Notes under the pieces: generated by a model
Told to the model about the DNA's origin: nothing
The model's database searches: none
Seen by the model: the letters and a program-made list of their open reading frames with translations, nothing else
NCBI GenBank assembly: GCA_900553395.1
Contig: USDJ01000005.1
Location: 1 to 64,000, forward strand
Length of the DNA: 64,000 bases
DNA from: an uncultured Mycoplasmatota bacterium
GTDB taxonomy: Bacteria > Bacillota_I > Bacilli_A > RF39 > UBA660
Direction: 5' to 3'
Program-made: the position numbers and the translations under genes
Part shown: positions 51,482 to 60,634 of the stretch, piece after piece
How positions within the stretch are numbered: position 1 is the stretch's first letter
Layout: each line of letters begins with the position of its first letter

Positions 51482-53005
51482 TTATCTACTTTTAGCTGGC
51501 TTTTCAACTTCAATTTCTTCTTCATCTGATTTTTCTTTTTTTCTTGATAATAAATTTTCCTTTATTCTTTTTAACCAACCTTTTCTTTTCTCTGAAAATA
51601 GTTGCTCTAAATTTTCTTTTACATCAGATACAGAAACATACTCTCCATTATCTACATAATCATATTCACTTAATCGTAAATTTGATGATAGTTCAGCGTA
51701 CATTGATGGAATTCCATTTTTATAAGCATTTTCTTTTCCTATTACTCTTCTAACATCAGTTTCAGTTATTTTTTTATTTTTTAATAACTCTATTATACTG
51801 CAAAGTTTAAACGTTCTTTTTAACTTTCTAAGAGCTTTTTTGCTTAGTGATAACTTTTCATCTGTTTCTTTTACATAATAAATCTTTCCCTTATTCTTTT
51901 TATAATAATCTTGTAAAGCCTTATTAAAATCTTTTCTATTTACATATTCACCATTTGGAAGAACTATTTCTTCTTCACCGACTTTTAAATCGATTACTGC
52001 TTGAGGTAGTACTTCACCATCTATAACTGTAGATAAAGTCCTTTTTGTAGCATCTTTTCTAGGTGACAACTTTATAGTTTGAATTTCATCTACTCCAGAC
52101 ATTATGTCTTCATACACTTGATTTATTAAAGCATTAGAATTATCAACTATAACATCAGCCAAATCCTCAGATACAGGCACTGGTTTTGGATCTTTCTTTG
52201 GATCAGTTGGTTTTACTGGAGCTGTTGGATCCTTTGGATCTTTCTTTTCTGGATCCTTCGCTGGAGATGGTGCAGGTGCTGGAGTTGGCTCCGGAGTTGG
52301 TGCAGGTACTGGAGTTGGTGCTGAAGTTTTTTCTCTTTCAGCCTTTCTCTTCTCATAATAGTCTTTCTCCCATGGTGTTAATGTTTGAAGGGTTTCTGGC
52401 CCACCAACTTCTAACAACACTCTTGGTGATGTTTTTACTATTTTTTCATATTCCTCTAGCTTTTGCATATCTAGTTTTAATCTAGATAACCTATCTGCAC
52501 AAGCTTGGCTTCTTTCAGATAATGCCTTATATTTATTTCTAGAATGCTCAGTTATATTATGGTTTTCATCGTACTCATACTTAAAAGCTCTAAGTGAATG
52601 TAATGCTACTTGAAATCTTATATCTGCTTCCTCTATATCAAATTCTAGGCGTTTTTTTTCTTGATAAATAATTTTTCTATACTTGTCTTGAGTCTCACCT
52701 AATTCGTATAAATATACATTTGTATAATCTGGCGTATTATTAATCTCATCTTGTAAAGCTTTTTCTTTTGCTAAATATGCATTTTCTAAATCTCTCTTAA
52801 CAATTTCTCTATAATTTGGATTAGGTAATGAAGATGTATTCTCAGATACATACTCTCTTAAGTATTCCTCTATCTCAGATTCTTTATTAGCTTTTAATCT
52901 TTCCAATTGTAATCTTAAGTGAGTGACCTTACCATTTCTCTCTTTTTTTAACTCATCTATTTTATCCATAAATGGTTTCATTAATTCATCTATTCTATTT
53001 TTCAT
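51482..53005 (-). CDS. Coiled-coil / proline-rich protein, paralog A
   Basis: 507 residues, no signal or membrane segment. ~1-215: charged coiled-coil head beginning MKNRIDELMKPFMDKIDELK, with a conserved EKIVKTSPRVLLEVGGPETL block. ~225-290: Pro/Thr/Ala-rich linker (TPEPTPAPAPSPAKDPEKKD). ~290-507: Lys/Glu-rich C-terminal domain with no relative that I recognise. The head is shared with the protein at 58189-59847. It follows a small acidic protein gene by 48 bases. Function unknown; the layout suggests a scaffold. Confidence 0.75.
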   Translation of the reverse strand: MKNRIDELMKPFMDKIDELKKERNGKVTHLRLQLERLKANKESEIEEYLREYVSENTSSLPNPNYREIVKRDLENAYLAKEKALQDEINNTPDYTNVYLYELGETQDKYRKIIYQEKKRLEFDIEEADIRFQVALHSLRAFKYEYDENHNITEHSRNKYKALSERSQACADRLSRLKLDMQKLEEYEKIVKTSPRVLLEVGGPETLQTLTPWEKDYYEKRKAEREKTSAPTPVPAPTPEPTPAPAPSPAKDPEKKDPKDPTAPVKPTDPKKDPKPVPVSEDLADVIVDNSNALINQVYEDIMSGVDEIQTIKLSPRKDATKRTLSTVIDGEVLPQAVIDLKVGEEEIVLPNGEYVNRKDFNKALQDYYKKNKGKIYYVKETDEKLSLSKKALRKLKRTFKLCSIIELLKNKKITETDVRRVIGKENAYKNGIPSMYAELSSNLRLSEYDYVDNGEYVSVSDVKENLEQLFSEKRKGWLKRIKENLLSRKKEKSDEEEIEVEKPAKSR

Positions 53006-53053
53006 ATATTCCCCTCCATAAAATTAGTGTCTATAGTAGCACATTTTTTTATT

Positions 53054-53299
53054 TTAGTCAATTTCATCATCATCTGAAGAATTAAGAGCAAATTGACTCA
53101 AAACATAATCTAGTTCGTTATTGTCTTTAACTTCTTCTAGTATTATTTTATCTTCTTTTACTTTTTCCACTGCTATCATTATTTCAAGTGGTTTTGAATT
53201 CGTTATTAAATAAACATAATTAACATTATGAAAATTTAATTTATCTACTATAATGTACTCCTTACTATCATCCAACTTAACTATTTGTCCTATATTCAT
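53054..53299 (-). CDS. Small acidic beta-rich protein (DUF1292-like)
   Basis: 81 residues, beginning MNIGQIVKLDDSKEYIIVDK, a strand-rich pattern with an acidic tail. It resembles the small DUF1292 type and the protein at 57920-58174, which also sits beside a coiled-coil paralog. No function known. Spacing of 18 bases to the upstream pilin-like gene suggests one operon. Confidence 0.6.
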   Translation of the reverse strand: MNIGQIVKLDDSKEYIIVDKLNFHNVNYVYLITNSKPLEIMIAVEKVKEDKIILEEVKDNNELDYVLSQFALNSSDDDEID

Positions 53300-53317
53300 A
53301 TTATTAATCCCTTTCTA

Positions 53318-53686
53318 TCAATCAACATATTCACAATCTAGTGAATAATCTTTTAAAACTATAAATTTTAATTTATCGTACTCTATAGATTTATTAGTAT
53401 TTGGATTTGTTTCTTTTTTTAAAGCTCCATAACTAATTAAATCGCTTACATTTATTTCTATTACAGTCCCTATAATAGATAGTTCTTTATATTCATCCAT
53501 ATTAGAATATATATACGATTTTCCAGCTAAGCAAGCATTACTTACCAATGTTGTATATTTTTTCTCTTCATCATCTTTAGCAGACTTAAGAAGTGATGGA
53601 AAACTAACTAGAAAAATTGCTGCTAAAACTATAACTATAGCTAAAAGTTCTGTTAGTGTAAAACCTTTATTATTAATATTTTTCAT
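53318..53686 (-). CDS. Type IV pilin-like (pseudopilin) protein
   Basis: 122 residues from the ATG at 53686 (GGTGAT upstream). Prepilin peptidase site and hydrophobic helix NNKGFTLTELLAIVIVLAAI, then a short soluble domain with two Cys (NACLAG and LDCEYVD). Comparable to the N-terminus of the LRR protein at 35605-37257. It could be a pseudopilin of a competence-type or secretion filament; no assembly genes are near. Confidence 0.82.
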   Translation of the reverse strand: MKNINNKGFTLTELLAIVIVLAAIFLVSFPSLLKSAKDDEEKKYTTLVSNACLAGKSYIYSNMDEYKELSIIGTVIEINVSDLISYGALKKETNPNTNKSIEYDKLKFIVLKDYSLDCEYVD

Positions 53687-53740
53687 AGCATCACCAGTAT
53701 AATTAAATTTTAGCACAAAATTTAAAAATAAACAACAAAA

Positions 53741-53763
53741 AAAGATTAATATTCTTAATCTTT
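53741..53763 (-). terminator. Terminator of the efp gene
   Basis: AAAGATTAA/TTAATCTTT stem overlapping the efp stop, followed by TTTTTG on the minus strand. Confidence 0.75.
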
Positions 53764-54319
53764 AAGCTCTTGATGCGTATTTACCATCTGCAGTATATAC
53801 TGATACAACTTCTCCTTGTTCAATAAATAAAGGAACCCTTACTACTAGTCCTGTTTCTAATGTTGCATCTTTTGTTGCATTGTTAGTAGTATTACCTTTT
53901 ACAGCTGGTTCTGTTTTAACAACCTCTAAATCAACTTGAGCTGGTAATATAATACCAAGTAACTCTCCTTGATAGAAAGATATTAACACATCTAATCCTT
54001 CTTTTAAATAATTAACGTTATCTCCTAATTGATCTTTTGATAATTCAATTTGTTCATAAGTTTCCATATTCATGAAATTATAAGAATCTCCATTGGCATA
54101 TAAAAACTGCATTCCTACTTTTTCAACCATAGCTTTTTCAAGTTTTACACCTGAGTTAAATCTTTTTTCTACAATTGAACCTGTACGTAAGTTTTTAAGT
54201 TTTGCTTGAACAAATGCTGCACCTTTACCAGGCTTAACATGTGAAAATTCTAAAACTGTATAAATATTATCCTCAAAAAGGATTGTCATTCCATTTTTAA
54301 TATCATTTACGTTAAACAT
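53762..54319 (-). CDS. efp: Elongation factor P
   Basis: 185 residues, three beta-barrel domains. SHVKPGKGAAFVQAKLKNLRTG carries the modifiable Lys loop (PGKG). C-terminal TGLVVRVPLFIEQGEVV is typical. It relieves ribosome stalling at proline runs, which is relevant given the proline-rich proteins nearby. Confidence 0.97.
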   Translation of the reverse strand: MFNVNDIKNGMTILFEDNIYTVLEFSHVKPGKGAAFVQAKLKNLRTGSIVEKRFNSGVKLEKAMVEKVGMQFLYANGDSYNFMNMETYEQIELSKDQLGDNVNYLKEGLDVLISFYQGELLGIILPAQVDLEVVKTEPAVKGNTTNNATKDATLETGLVVRVPLFIEQGEVVSVYTADGKYASRA

Positions 54320-54339
54320 ATTTTCCTCCTTTTTGAATA

Positions 54340-54507
54340 TTATTTAGTTTCTTTATGAAGCGTACTTTTTTTACACTTTGGACAGTATTTATTTAATTCT
54401 AAACGCTCAGTAGTATTCTTTTTATTTTTTTCAGTACGGAAATTTTGGTCTCCACATTCAGTACATTTAAGAGTTATTCTTTGTCTAGCTTCTCCTTTTT
54501 TTGCCAT
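54340..54507 (-). CDS. rpmG: 50S ribosomal protein L33 (zinc-binding form)
   Basis: 55 residues from the ATG at 54507 (GGAGGAG upstream). ITLKCTECGDQNF and KYCPKCKKSTLHKETK give the two CxxC pairs of the zinc-containing form. Confidence 0.93.
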   Translation of the reverse strand: MAKKGEARQRITLKCTECGDQNFRTEKNKKNTTERLELNKYCPKCKKSTLHKETK

Positions 54508-54550
54508 AGTTTCTCCTCCTTTTTTCAATATTCCAATATATTATAGCAAA

Positions 54551-56623
54551 TTATCCATAAATTTCAAAGTATTTTTGACTAACTTTTTGACTAATTCTCT
54601 TATTTATATGACTCATATCAATATAAGATGTACTTTCTAAAGCTACATCTGGAGAAATTACTGTAAATACCACTTCTGGATTATCATATGGAGCATATCC
54701 TGAAAAAGTAGCTGTTGTAGTAGCTGTATCTATAACTCCATCACCATTTGTGTCAAGAAAACTTTGAGCAGTTCCCGTTTTACCAGCAGGATTATGAGAA
54801 AAATCTATATATCCACTTCCTGTACCACCATAATTTAAAACTTGTCTAAATCCTTCTTTAACTCTATCAATATATTTAGAATCAGTAGAAACTTTATTTA
54901 AAACTTTAGGTTCAGCTTCATATATAAATTTTGAAAATTCTCCTTCACTAGAATCAAATACTGCTTTAAGTAGGTATGGCTTCATTCTATTTCCATCGTT
55001 TGCTATAGTTGACATATATTGAGCTATTTGAATAGGTGTATATGTATCGTATTGCCCAATTGAAAAATCTAGTAGTAATCCTGATAATCTGTTTTCACCT
55101 TTATATCCTAATGATTCATTAGGTAAATCAATTCCTGTCTTTACTCCCAAGCCAAATTCGGCAAAAGTAGATCTATATATATCAAATGCCTTTTCATCTA
55201 TTACAAGAGGTTTATTATATTCATATTTCCCTCCACCTACTTTAATCGCAGTATAAAACTGATAAACATTAGAGGAATATTTAAGTGCAGCAAGGTCATC
55301 TATGTATCCATAATCAAATAAAGAGCATTTAATTGGAGTCGCTGCTATTTTTATACAAGAATCATATCTTACTTCACCTATTTGAAGTGCACCAGTATTA
55401 TATCCAACTATATGTGAAGCACCTTTTACTATAGATCCTGGAGTAACCGATGAGGTAACAACACCAGGAGTATAATCAAATATAGTATAGCTTCCATCAT
55501 CGTTTACTTTTATTTGTTTTCCAGCCATAGCTAGTATTTCTCCAGTTTTAGGATTATTTACTATTACGTATGCTTTATCAAAATAATCTGTAAATCTTTC
55601 TTGTTTAGCAATAACTAGTTCTTCTTCTAAGATATGCTCAACTTCCTTTTGTAATTCAATATCAATAGTAAGGACTATATCATTACCTCTAGTTCCCTTT
55701 TTTAATTCGGTATGACTACTATCATCATTTATTTGGTATACTGCTTTATTTCCTTTTAGATAATCTTCATATTGAAACTCTAAATAGCTTGTACCTACTC
55801 TATCTGTTAGGCTATAGCCTTTCTTTAAATATTCCTCTTTTAAATTATACGGAATACCACTAGTACTAGACGATACACTCCCTAATATAGTTTTAAAAAC
55901 TGTTCCATATGGATAATATCTATCCCAATCAAGTTTTACATCAACACCTTTTAATTTATCTATATTCTCTGCTATTTTAGCATATTCTTCATCAGTAACA
56001 TTTACATTTTTTATTATCTTTTCTGTATAGTAATAACCTTTATTCATTAAATTATATATATAGCACGCCTCATAATCTAAATCACTATATTGGGCAAGCT
56101 CCTCATCAGTTACTCTTTCTATTTTATACTTTTCTATTTCTTCACTAGTTATTTTTCTATTTTTTAAACTTTCTTTTTCCTTGTTAGTTATTTTTTTTGA
56201 TGCCTCACTAGGGTTGTTTAAAACCCAAAACTTTCTTAACATAGTATCAGTTAATTTAGAATAATCAACATTTATATAATTAGCTAAACTATATGCAAGT
56301 TTAATTTCTTCCTTGGCTGTTATATTAACTGGCTTTTTATAATATATAGTCTTAACCGAAATATTATCTACTATTATATTTCCATTTCTATCATATATTC
56401 TACCTCTAGGCGTAGAATCTCCTTCAACAATATTTACAGTCAGCTTTGAAAGATGACTAGTATAGTATTTATTTTTGATTATTTGAATATAAAATAATTT
56501 AGATGTTAATATCGCCATAACACCAATTATAAATATTACTAATATTTTATATCTTTTTTCAATTATTTCCTCTATATTTACTCTTTTTTCATGGTATTTA
56601 TATTTGTTTATTTTCTTTTTCAT
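54551..56623 (-). CDS. Class B penicillin-binding protein (PBP2-like)
   Basis: 690 residues. One N-terminal membrane anchor (~29-50), PBP dimer domain with GDSTPRGRIYDRNGNIIVDN, and a transpeptidase with TPGSIVKGAS (SxxK), YSSNVYQ (SxN) and AGKTGTAQ (KTG). It cross-links peptidoglycan, for elongation, division or spore cortex; the exact type cannot be told. It confirms a normal cell wall, unlike Mollicutes. Confidence 0.92.
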   Translation of the reverse strand: MKKKINKYKYHEKRVNIEEIIEKRYKILVIFIIGVMAILTSKLFYIQIIKNKYYTSHLSKLTVNIVEGDSTPRGRIYDRNGNIIVDNISVKTIYYKKPVNITAKEEIKLAYSLANYINVDYSKLTDTMLRKFWVLNNPSEASKKITNKEKESLKNRKITSEEIEKYKIERVTDEELAQYSDLDYEACYIYNLMNKGYYYTEKIIKNVNVTDEEYAKIAENIDKLKGVDVKLDWDRYYPYGTVFKTILGSVSSSTSGIPYNLKEEYLKKGYSLTDRVGTSYLEFQYEDYLKGNKAVYQINDDSSHTELKKGTRGNDIVLTIDIELQKEVEHILEEELVIAKQERFTDYFDKAYVIVNNPKTGEILAMAGKQIKVNDDGSYTIFDYTPGVVTSSVTPGSIVKGASHIVGYNTGALQIGEVRYDSCIKIAATPIKCSLFDYGYIDDLAALKYSSNVYQFYTAIKVGGGKYEYNKPLVIDEKAFDIYRSTFAEFGLGVKTGIDLPNESLGYKGENRLSGLLLDFSIGQYDTYTPIQIAQYMSTIANDGNRMKPYLLKAVFDSSEGEFSKFIYEAEPKVLNKVSTDSKYIDRVKEGFRQVLNYGGTGSGYIDFSHNPAGKTGTAQSFLDTNGDGVIDTATTTATFSGYAPYDNPEVVFTVISPDVALESTSYIDMSHINKRISQKVSQKYFEIYG

Positions 56624-56735
56624 TGTATATTATATTTAATTGAAAAAAGTAAAAATATGTTTTTAACATTTAAATCACCTACTATTATTTTATTCATTAT
56701 TATTTTATTTACTCATATATTATAATGGTGAATAT

Positions 56736-56996
56736 ATGAAAGGTTTAATCAAAAATTATATAGATTTATTATCGATAGATAAGCTAAAGAGTTTTGCTTT
56801 AAAAAACGATATAAACTTAAATGAAGAACAACTAGAATATATATTAAATTTAACTAAAAACAGTTGGGAAGATATACTTATTAACGATGATAAATACTTC
56901 AAACTATTACAAGACAAAATTGATCAGTCTAATTTAGATAAAATTAGAGAATTATTTTTATATTACAAAAACAGATATAAAGGATATTTAATTTAA
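56736..56996 (+). CDS. DUF2624-like protein
   Basis: 86 residues, helical, no membrane segment; NLNEEQLEYILNLTKNSWED is similar to the small DUF2624 (YqfT) family, which in Bacillus neighbours the endonuclease IV gene, as it does here. Convergent with nfo, overlapping its end by 9 bases. Function unknown. Confidence 0.6.
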   Translation: MKGLIKNYIDLLSIDKLKSFALKNDINLNEEQLEYILNLTKNSWEDILINDDKYFKLLQDKIDQSNLDKIRELFLYYKNRYKGYLI

Positions 56997-57860
56997 GACA
57001 TCTGAAATTAGATTAGAATTAAACTTCTTGGATTTTATCATAGCAATTTCTTGTTTGTAAGGAGCACATCCTTCTATAAAAGGTGTTTCTAATATTTTAG
57101 GAATATCTTTTATTTTTTCATGATAAATAATATTAATTAATGTATCAAATCCTATAGTCCCATATCCTATATTTTCATGCCTATCTTTCCTAGCACCGAT
57201 CTCATTTTTAGAATCATTTATATGTATAACTTTTAGAAAATTTAAACCGATTTTCTCATCGAACTCACTTAATAATTGATCAAAATTTCTTACATCATAT
57301 CCAGCATCATTTAAATGGCAAGTATCAAAACATACTCCAATATTTTCTTTATGTTTTATTCCATCTATAATTGATTTTAATTCATCAAAATTGCGACCGA
57401 TTTCTGTACCTTTTCCTGCCATTGTTTCTAAACATATAACAACTCTTGTATCATCACCTATTGCCATATTTAAAGAATCTACAATATTTTTTATCCCCTT
57501 TAAAACTCCTAGTCCCACATGGCTTCCGGGATGCAATACTACACTTTTTATTCCTAATTTAGAAGCCCTATCTATTTCTTCTTTTAAAAATCTAACATTA
57601 AAGTCAAAGTTTTTATCATTAGCCAAATTTATTATATAGGGAGCATGTATTACTACATTATTTATATCAATACTATTTTCATTCATAATTTCAATAGCTT
57701 CTTTTGTCAACGTATCATTTATTGGCACTCTAACTGTGTTTTGTGGTGCTCCTGTATAAAACATAAAACAATTTGAACCATACCCTAGAGCACTTTCAAC
57801 ACTTCCTTTAAGCTGTGTTTCCTTATTAAATTGCACGTGTGAACCTATTATTAAACTCAT
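56988..57860 (-). CDS. nfo: Endonuclease IV (AP endonuclease)
   Basis: 290 residues from the ATG at 57860 (AGGTGAT upstream). Zinc-site motifs: VVIHAPYIINLA, LHPGSHVG, CLETMAG, GVCFDTCHLNDAGYD, KVIHINDSKN. A TIM-barrel enzyme for abasic-site repair. Confidence 0.96.
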   Translation of the reverse strand: MSLIIGSHVQFNKETQLKGSVESALGYGSNCFMFYTGAPQNTVRVPINDTLTKEAIEIMNENSIDINNVVIHAPYIINLANDKNFDFNVRFLKEEIDRASKLGIKSVVLHPGSHVGLGVLKGIKNIVDSLNMAIGDDTRVVICLETMAGKGTEIGRNFDELKSIIDGIKHKENIGVCFDTCHLNDAGYDVRNFDQLLSEFDEKIGLNFLKVIHINDSKNEIGARKDRHENIGYGTIGFDTLINIIYHEKIKDIPKILETPFIEGCAPYKQEIAMIKSKKFNSNLISDVLN

Positions 57861-57886
57861 TTTAATCACCTATATTAGTATAACAA

Positions 57887-57914
57887 AAAAACATATTATT
57901 TAAAATATGTTTTT
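57887..57914 (-). terminator. Terminator of the 57920-60569 operon
   Basis: AAAAACATATT/AATATGTTTTT stem plus further T on the minus strand, the same AT-only design as after cca. Confidence 0.65.
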
Positions 57915-57919
57915 AAATT

Positions 57920-58174
57920 TTATTCTCCATATTCATCATTATATTGAATCTTATAATCTTCTATTAACTCATTTAAAATGACTGGATTATTTATTTTCTG
58001 GCAATAAGTTTTACCATCTTTTACAATTTCTTTTAATACAGCATAATCATTAGTTGGTTCTCCATTTGAATCTAATAGTACTGATAGAAAATAATTTTCT
58101 TCTGTAAGTTCACTGTTCAATAACAATAAATAATTTTTATTATTAGCTAGCGTAACAACTTCATCAACCCTCAT
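57920..58174 (-). CDS. Small acidic beta-rich protein (DUF1292-like), second copy
   Basis: 84 residues: MRVDEVVTLANNKNYLLLLN and an acidic tail. Similar in size, charge and opening pattern to the protein at 53054-53299. It lies 14 bases after the larger coiled-coil paralog, so partnership is likely. No known function. Confidence 0.6.
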   Translation of the reverse strand: MRVDEVVTLANNKNYLLLLNSELTEENYFLSVLLDSNGEPTNDYAVLKEIVKDGKTYCQKINNPVILNELIEDYKIQYNDEYGE

Positions 58175-58188
58175 AATAATATTCCTTT

Positions 58189-59847
58189 CTACATAGCATG
58201 TGAATGTCTTAACTCTTCTTCAGGTTCCTCTACTGGACTATTTTTAGTTTCTGGTTTAACTTTTGCTTTTGACTTGTCCATTTTTTTGGCAAAAGAGTTT
58301 AATTTTCTAAATAAAATCTTTTTCTCATCGTCGTTTAATTTTTCACTAGACTGTATTTGTTCAAACAAAATCTCAAAAGATTGATCATTTTCAGGATCAT
58401 TAAAATTAAAATCTTTTTTAAACATTTTTATTTTATTATTAATTCTTTTATATTCATCTGATCTTTTTGGTATTAATAATCCTGTTCCTAACGCACCAAG
58501 ACCTCCAAGCCCGGTACCTAAAGTTAATTTTGTTAATAATGCTGCTGTGGCTTGGGCTGAACCTGCTTTTATTGCAGCTGCTTTAGCTGCTGTTGGAAGA
58601 ACTTTTCCCCCAATTGTCCAAATTCCAGTATGTGCATTAAAACTAGCTGCTGCTCCAGTCATTGAAGATATTGTATTAGCTAGTGCTGTGTTAGCACCAT
58701 GAAGAGCTACCTTTTCACCAGCCGCCGCGGCGTGCCACATACTACCATTAGATAGCATCTGAGAAAATAATCCTGCTGTTTGAGTAGCCTTTGCTGATGC
58801 TACTAGCGCTGGCAATAATTGTGTAATTAATACGACAGTTGCTACTGCTAATGCAGTTATACCTATAGCTATTAAAATTTGTTTCTTATGATTTTTAATC
58901 CATTGCCATGGAGTAGTTTTTACAACTGCGACCGGCTCCTCATCTGGTTTTATCGGAACTGGAGTTGGTTCAGTTGGATCTTTCTTTTCTGGATCCTTCG
59001 CTGGATCTGATGGATCCACTGGATCTTTCTTTTCTGGATCGTCCACTGGAGTTGATGGGTCTGTTGGATCTTTCTTTTCTGGATTATCCACTGGAGCTGT
59101 TGGATCTGCTGGGTCTTTCTTTTCTGGATTATCCACTGGAGCTGTTGGAGTTGGCGCTGGAGATGGAGTTTGAATTTTATCTCTTTCAGCCTTTCTCCTC
59201 TCATAATAATTCCTTTCCCATGGCGTTAATGTTTGAAGTGTTTCTGGTCCACCAACTTCTAACAACACTCTTGGTGATGTTTTTACTATTTTTTCATATT
59301 CCTCTAATTTTTGCATATCTAGTCTTAACTCAGCTAACTTATCTTTAATTGCGTTACTTTTGTCAAATAATGCTTTATACTCTTTACCATTAGTTACATT
59401 GTGATTTGCATCATACTCATACTTAAAGCCCCTCATCTGATGCATAACATTTTCGAACTCTAGTTCAACTTCTTCTATTCTAAATTTTAAATGTTCCTTG
59501 GCCTGATAAATAATTTTTCTATATTCGTCCTGAGCTTCACCTAATTCATATAAATATACATTTGTATAATCTGGTGTTTTATTAATCTCATCTTCTAAAG
59601 CTTTTTCCCTTGCTAAATATTCATTTTCCAAATCTCTCTTTTGAATATCTCTATAATTTGGATTTGGCCATTGAGCAGGATTTTCAGGAACAACTTCTTT
59701 CAAATATTCTTCTATTTCAGATTCCTTATTATTTCTTAATTTTTCTAATTGTAACTTTAGGCCTCTAGTTTGATTGTTTCTTTCTTTTTTTAACTCGGCT
59801 AATTTATCCATAAATGGTTTCATTAATTCATCTACTACACTATTCAT
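58189..59847 (-). CDS. Coiled-coil / proline-rich membrane protein, paralog B
   Basis: 552 residues from the ATG at 59847 (GAGGAG upstream). Head (~1-215) shared with paralog A. ~220-300 carries four 15-residue repeats of the type APVDNPEKKDPTDPS. A membrane segment follows near 315-340 (ILIAIGITALAVATVVLITQ), then an Ala/Gly-rich part with a second hydrophobic stretch (LGGLGALGTGLL), then a charged C-terminus. The linker would lie on one side of the membrane and the tail on the other. No family recognised. Confidence 0.75.
   Translation of the reverse strand: MNSVVDELMKPFMDKLAELKKERNNQTRGLKLQLEKLRNNKESEIEEYLKEVVPENPAQWPNPNYRDIQKRDLENEYLAREKALEDEINKTPDYTNVYLYELGEAQDEYRKIIYQAKEHLKFRIEEVELEFENVMHQMRGFKYEYDANHNVTNGKEYKALFDKSNAIKDKLAELRLDMQKLEEYEKIVKTSPRVLLEVGGPETLQTLTPWERNYYERRKAERDKIQTPSPAPTPTAPVDNPEKKDPADPTAPVDNPEKKDPTDPSTPVDDPEKKDPVDPSDPAKDPEKKDPTEPTPVPIKPDEEPVAVVKTTPWQWIKNHKKQILIAIGITALAVATVVLITQLLPALVASAKATQTAGLFSQMLSNGSMWHAAAAGEKVALHGANTALANTISSMTGAAASFNAHTGIWTIGGKVLPTAAKAAAIKAGSAQATAALLTKLTLGTGLGGLGALGTGLLIPKRSDEYKRINNKIKMFKKDFNFNDPENDQSFEILFEQIQSSEKLNDDEKKILFRKLNSFAKKMDKSKAKVKPETKNSPVEEPEEELRHSHAM
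58976..59155 (-). repeat. Four 45-bp tandem repeats (15-residue Pro/Lys/Asp units)
   Basis: GGATCTTTCTTTTCTGGA-type units start at 58976, 59021, 59066 and 59111, exactly 45 bases apart, inside paralog B. Confidence 0.85.
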
Positions 59848-59904
59848 TTCAACCACTCCTCACTAATCTACATAATATCATAAAAACATAAATTTGGCAA
59901 ATTA

Positions 59905-60204
59905 TTACTTATTTTCTACCATATTTATAGTACTAACAATAAATTGAGCACTAATATCTTCTAGTGCATTTATATATGAATAAACTGCTTCTAAAAACTC
60001 AGGTTCACTCAAATCTGCTCTTTTTATATTTAACATTTCTTTGTTTAACATTATATTAGGCATTATTCCCATTTTATAGCAAAGAAGAGAATAATTAGAA
60101 ATTAATTCTTCTAACTCTTTTATTATTTCACTTCTCTTATTTTCTATTGGAAGTAATTTATAATACTCCATAAGTCCTACAAACGCTTCTTTTTGTACTT
60201 CCAT
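59905..60204 (-). CDS. Small helical protein of unknown function
   Basis: 99 residues, mainly helical, no membrane segment; includes SEIIKELEELISNYSLLCYK. No family recognised. Its ATG overlaps the upstream gene's stop (TAATG), and it lies 57 bases before paralog B's ATG, in the same operon. Confidence 0.65.
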   Translation of the reverse strand: MEVQKEAFVGLMEYYKLLPIENKRSEIIKELEELISNYSLLCYKMGIMPNIMLNKEMLNIKRADLSEPEFLEAVYSYINALEDISAQFIVSTINMVENK

Positions 60205-60569
60205 TATCTCATCACCTTTACTGGTGCTTTAAAGCTATCATTACTATATCCATATGTATTTATGAATCGCTCCATAGCTTTTGTAGCCGAATGGATATTA
60301 CTTACCATTTGATATTTTCTTTTAAAGGCTTCAAAATTTTTTATTGCAATAGCTGTTTGACCAGATTTTTTAGATTTTAACTTTTCTTGTCTTGCTATTT
60401 CATTTTTTCCAACAATTTTTTCTATCTGCTTTTCTATATAGAGTATTTCAGCTCTAATGCCGTTAATTTCATCCATTGATCTATCACTAGAATTTAATAG
60501 CTGATTTAATTTTAATTGTAAATCTAATTTTTGATTCTCTAATGAATTTACATCTGACCAACTTATCAT
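60204..60569 (-). CDS. Coiled-coil protein of unknown function
   Basis: 121 residues; a long charged helix (NSLENQKLDLQLKLNQLL, ILYIEKQIEKIVGKNEIARQ) and a basic C-terminus. No family recognised. First gene of the four-gene unit 60569-57920. Confidence 0.65.
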   Translation of the reverse strand: MISWSDVNSLENQKLDLQLKLNQLLNSSDRSMDEINGIRAEILYIEKQIEKIVGKNEIARQEKLKSKKSGQTAIAIKNFEAFKRKYQMVSNIHSATKAMERFINTYGYSNDSFKAPVKVMR

Positions 60570-60634
60570 AATAAAGCCTCCTACTTAGTATAATAAATAT
60601 ACTATAAATACTACTATTTTTCAAGATTTTTAGA

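Noticed and set aside
58976..59155. CRISPR-like array from regular 45-bp periodicity
   Set aside because: The units are contiguous, in frame and coding (15-residue repeats), with no spacers and no cas genes.
58965..59348. Plus-strand 127-codon repetitive frame
   Set aside because: Reverse-strand shadow of the 45-bp repeats in paralog B.
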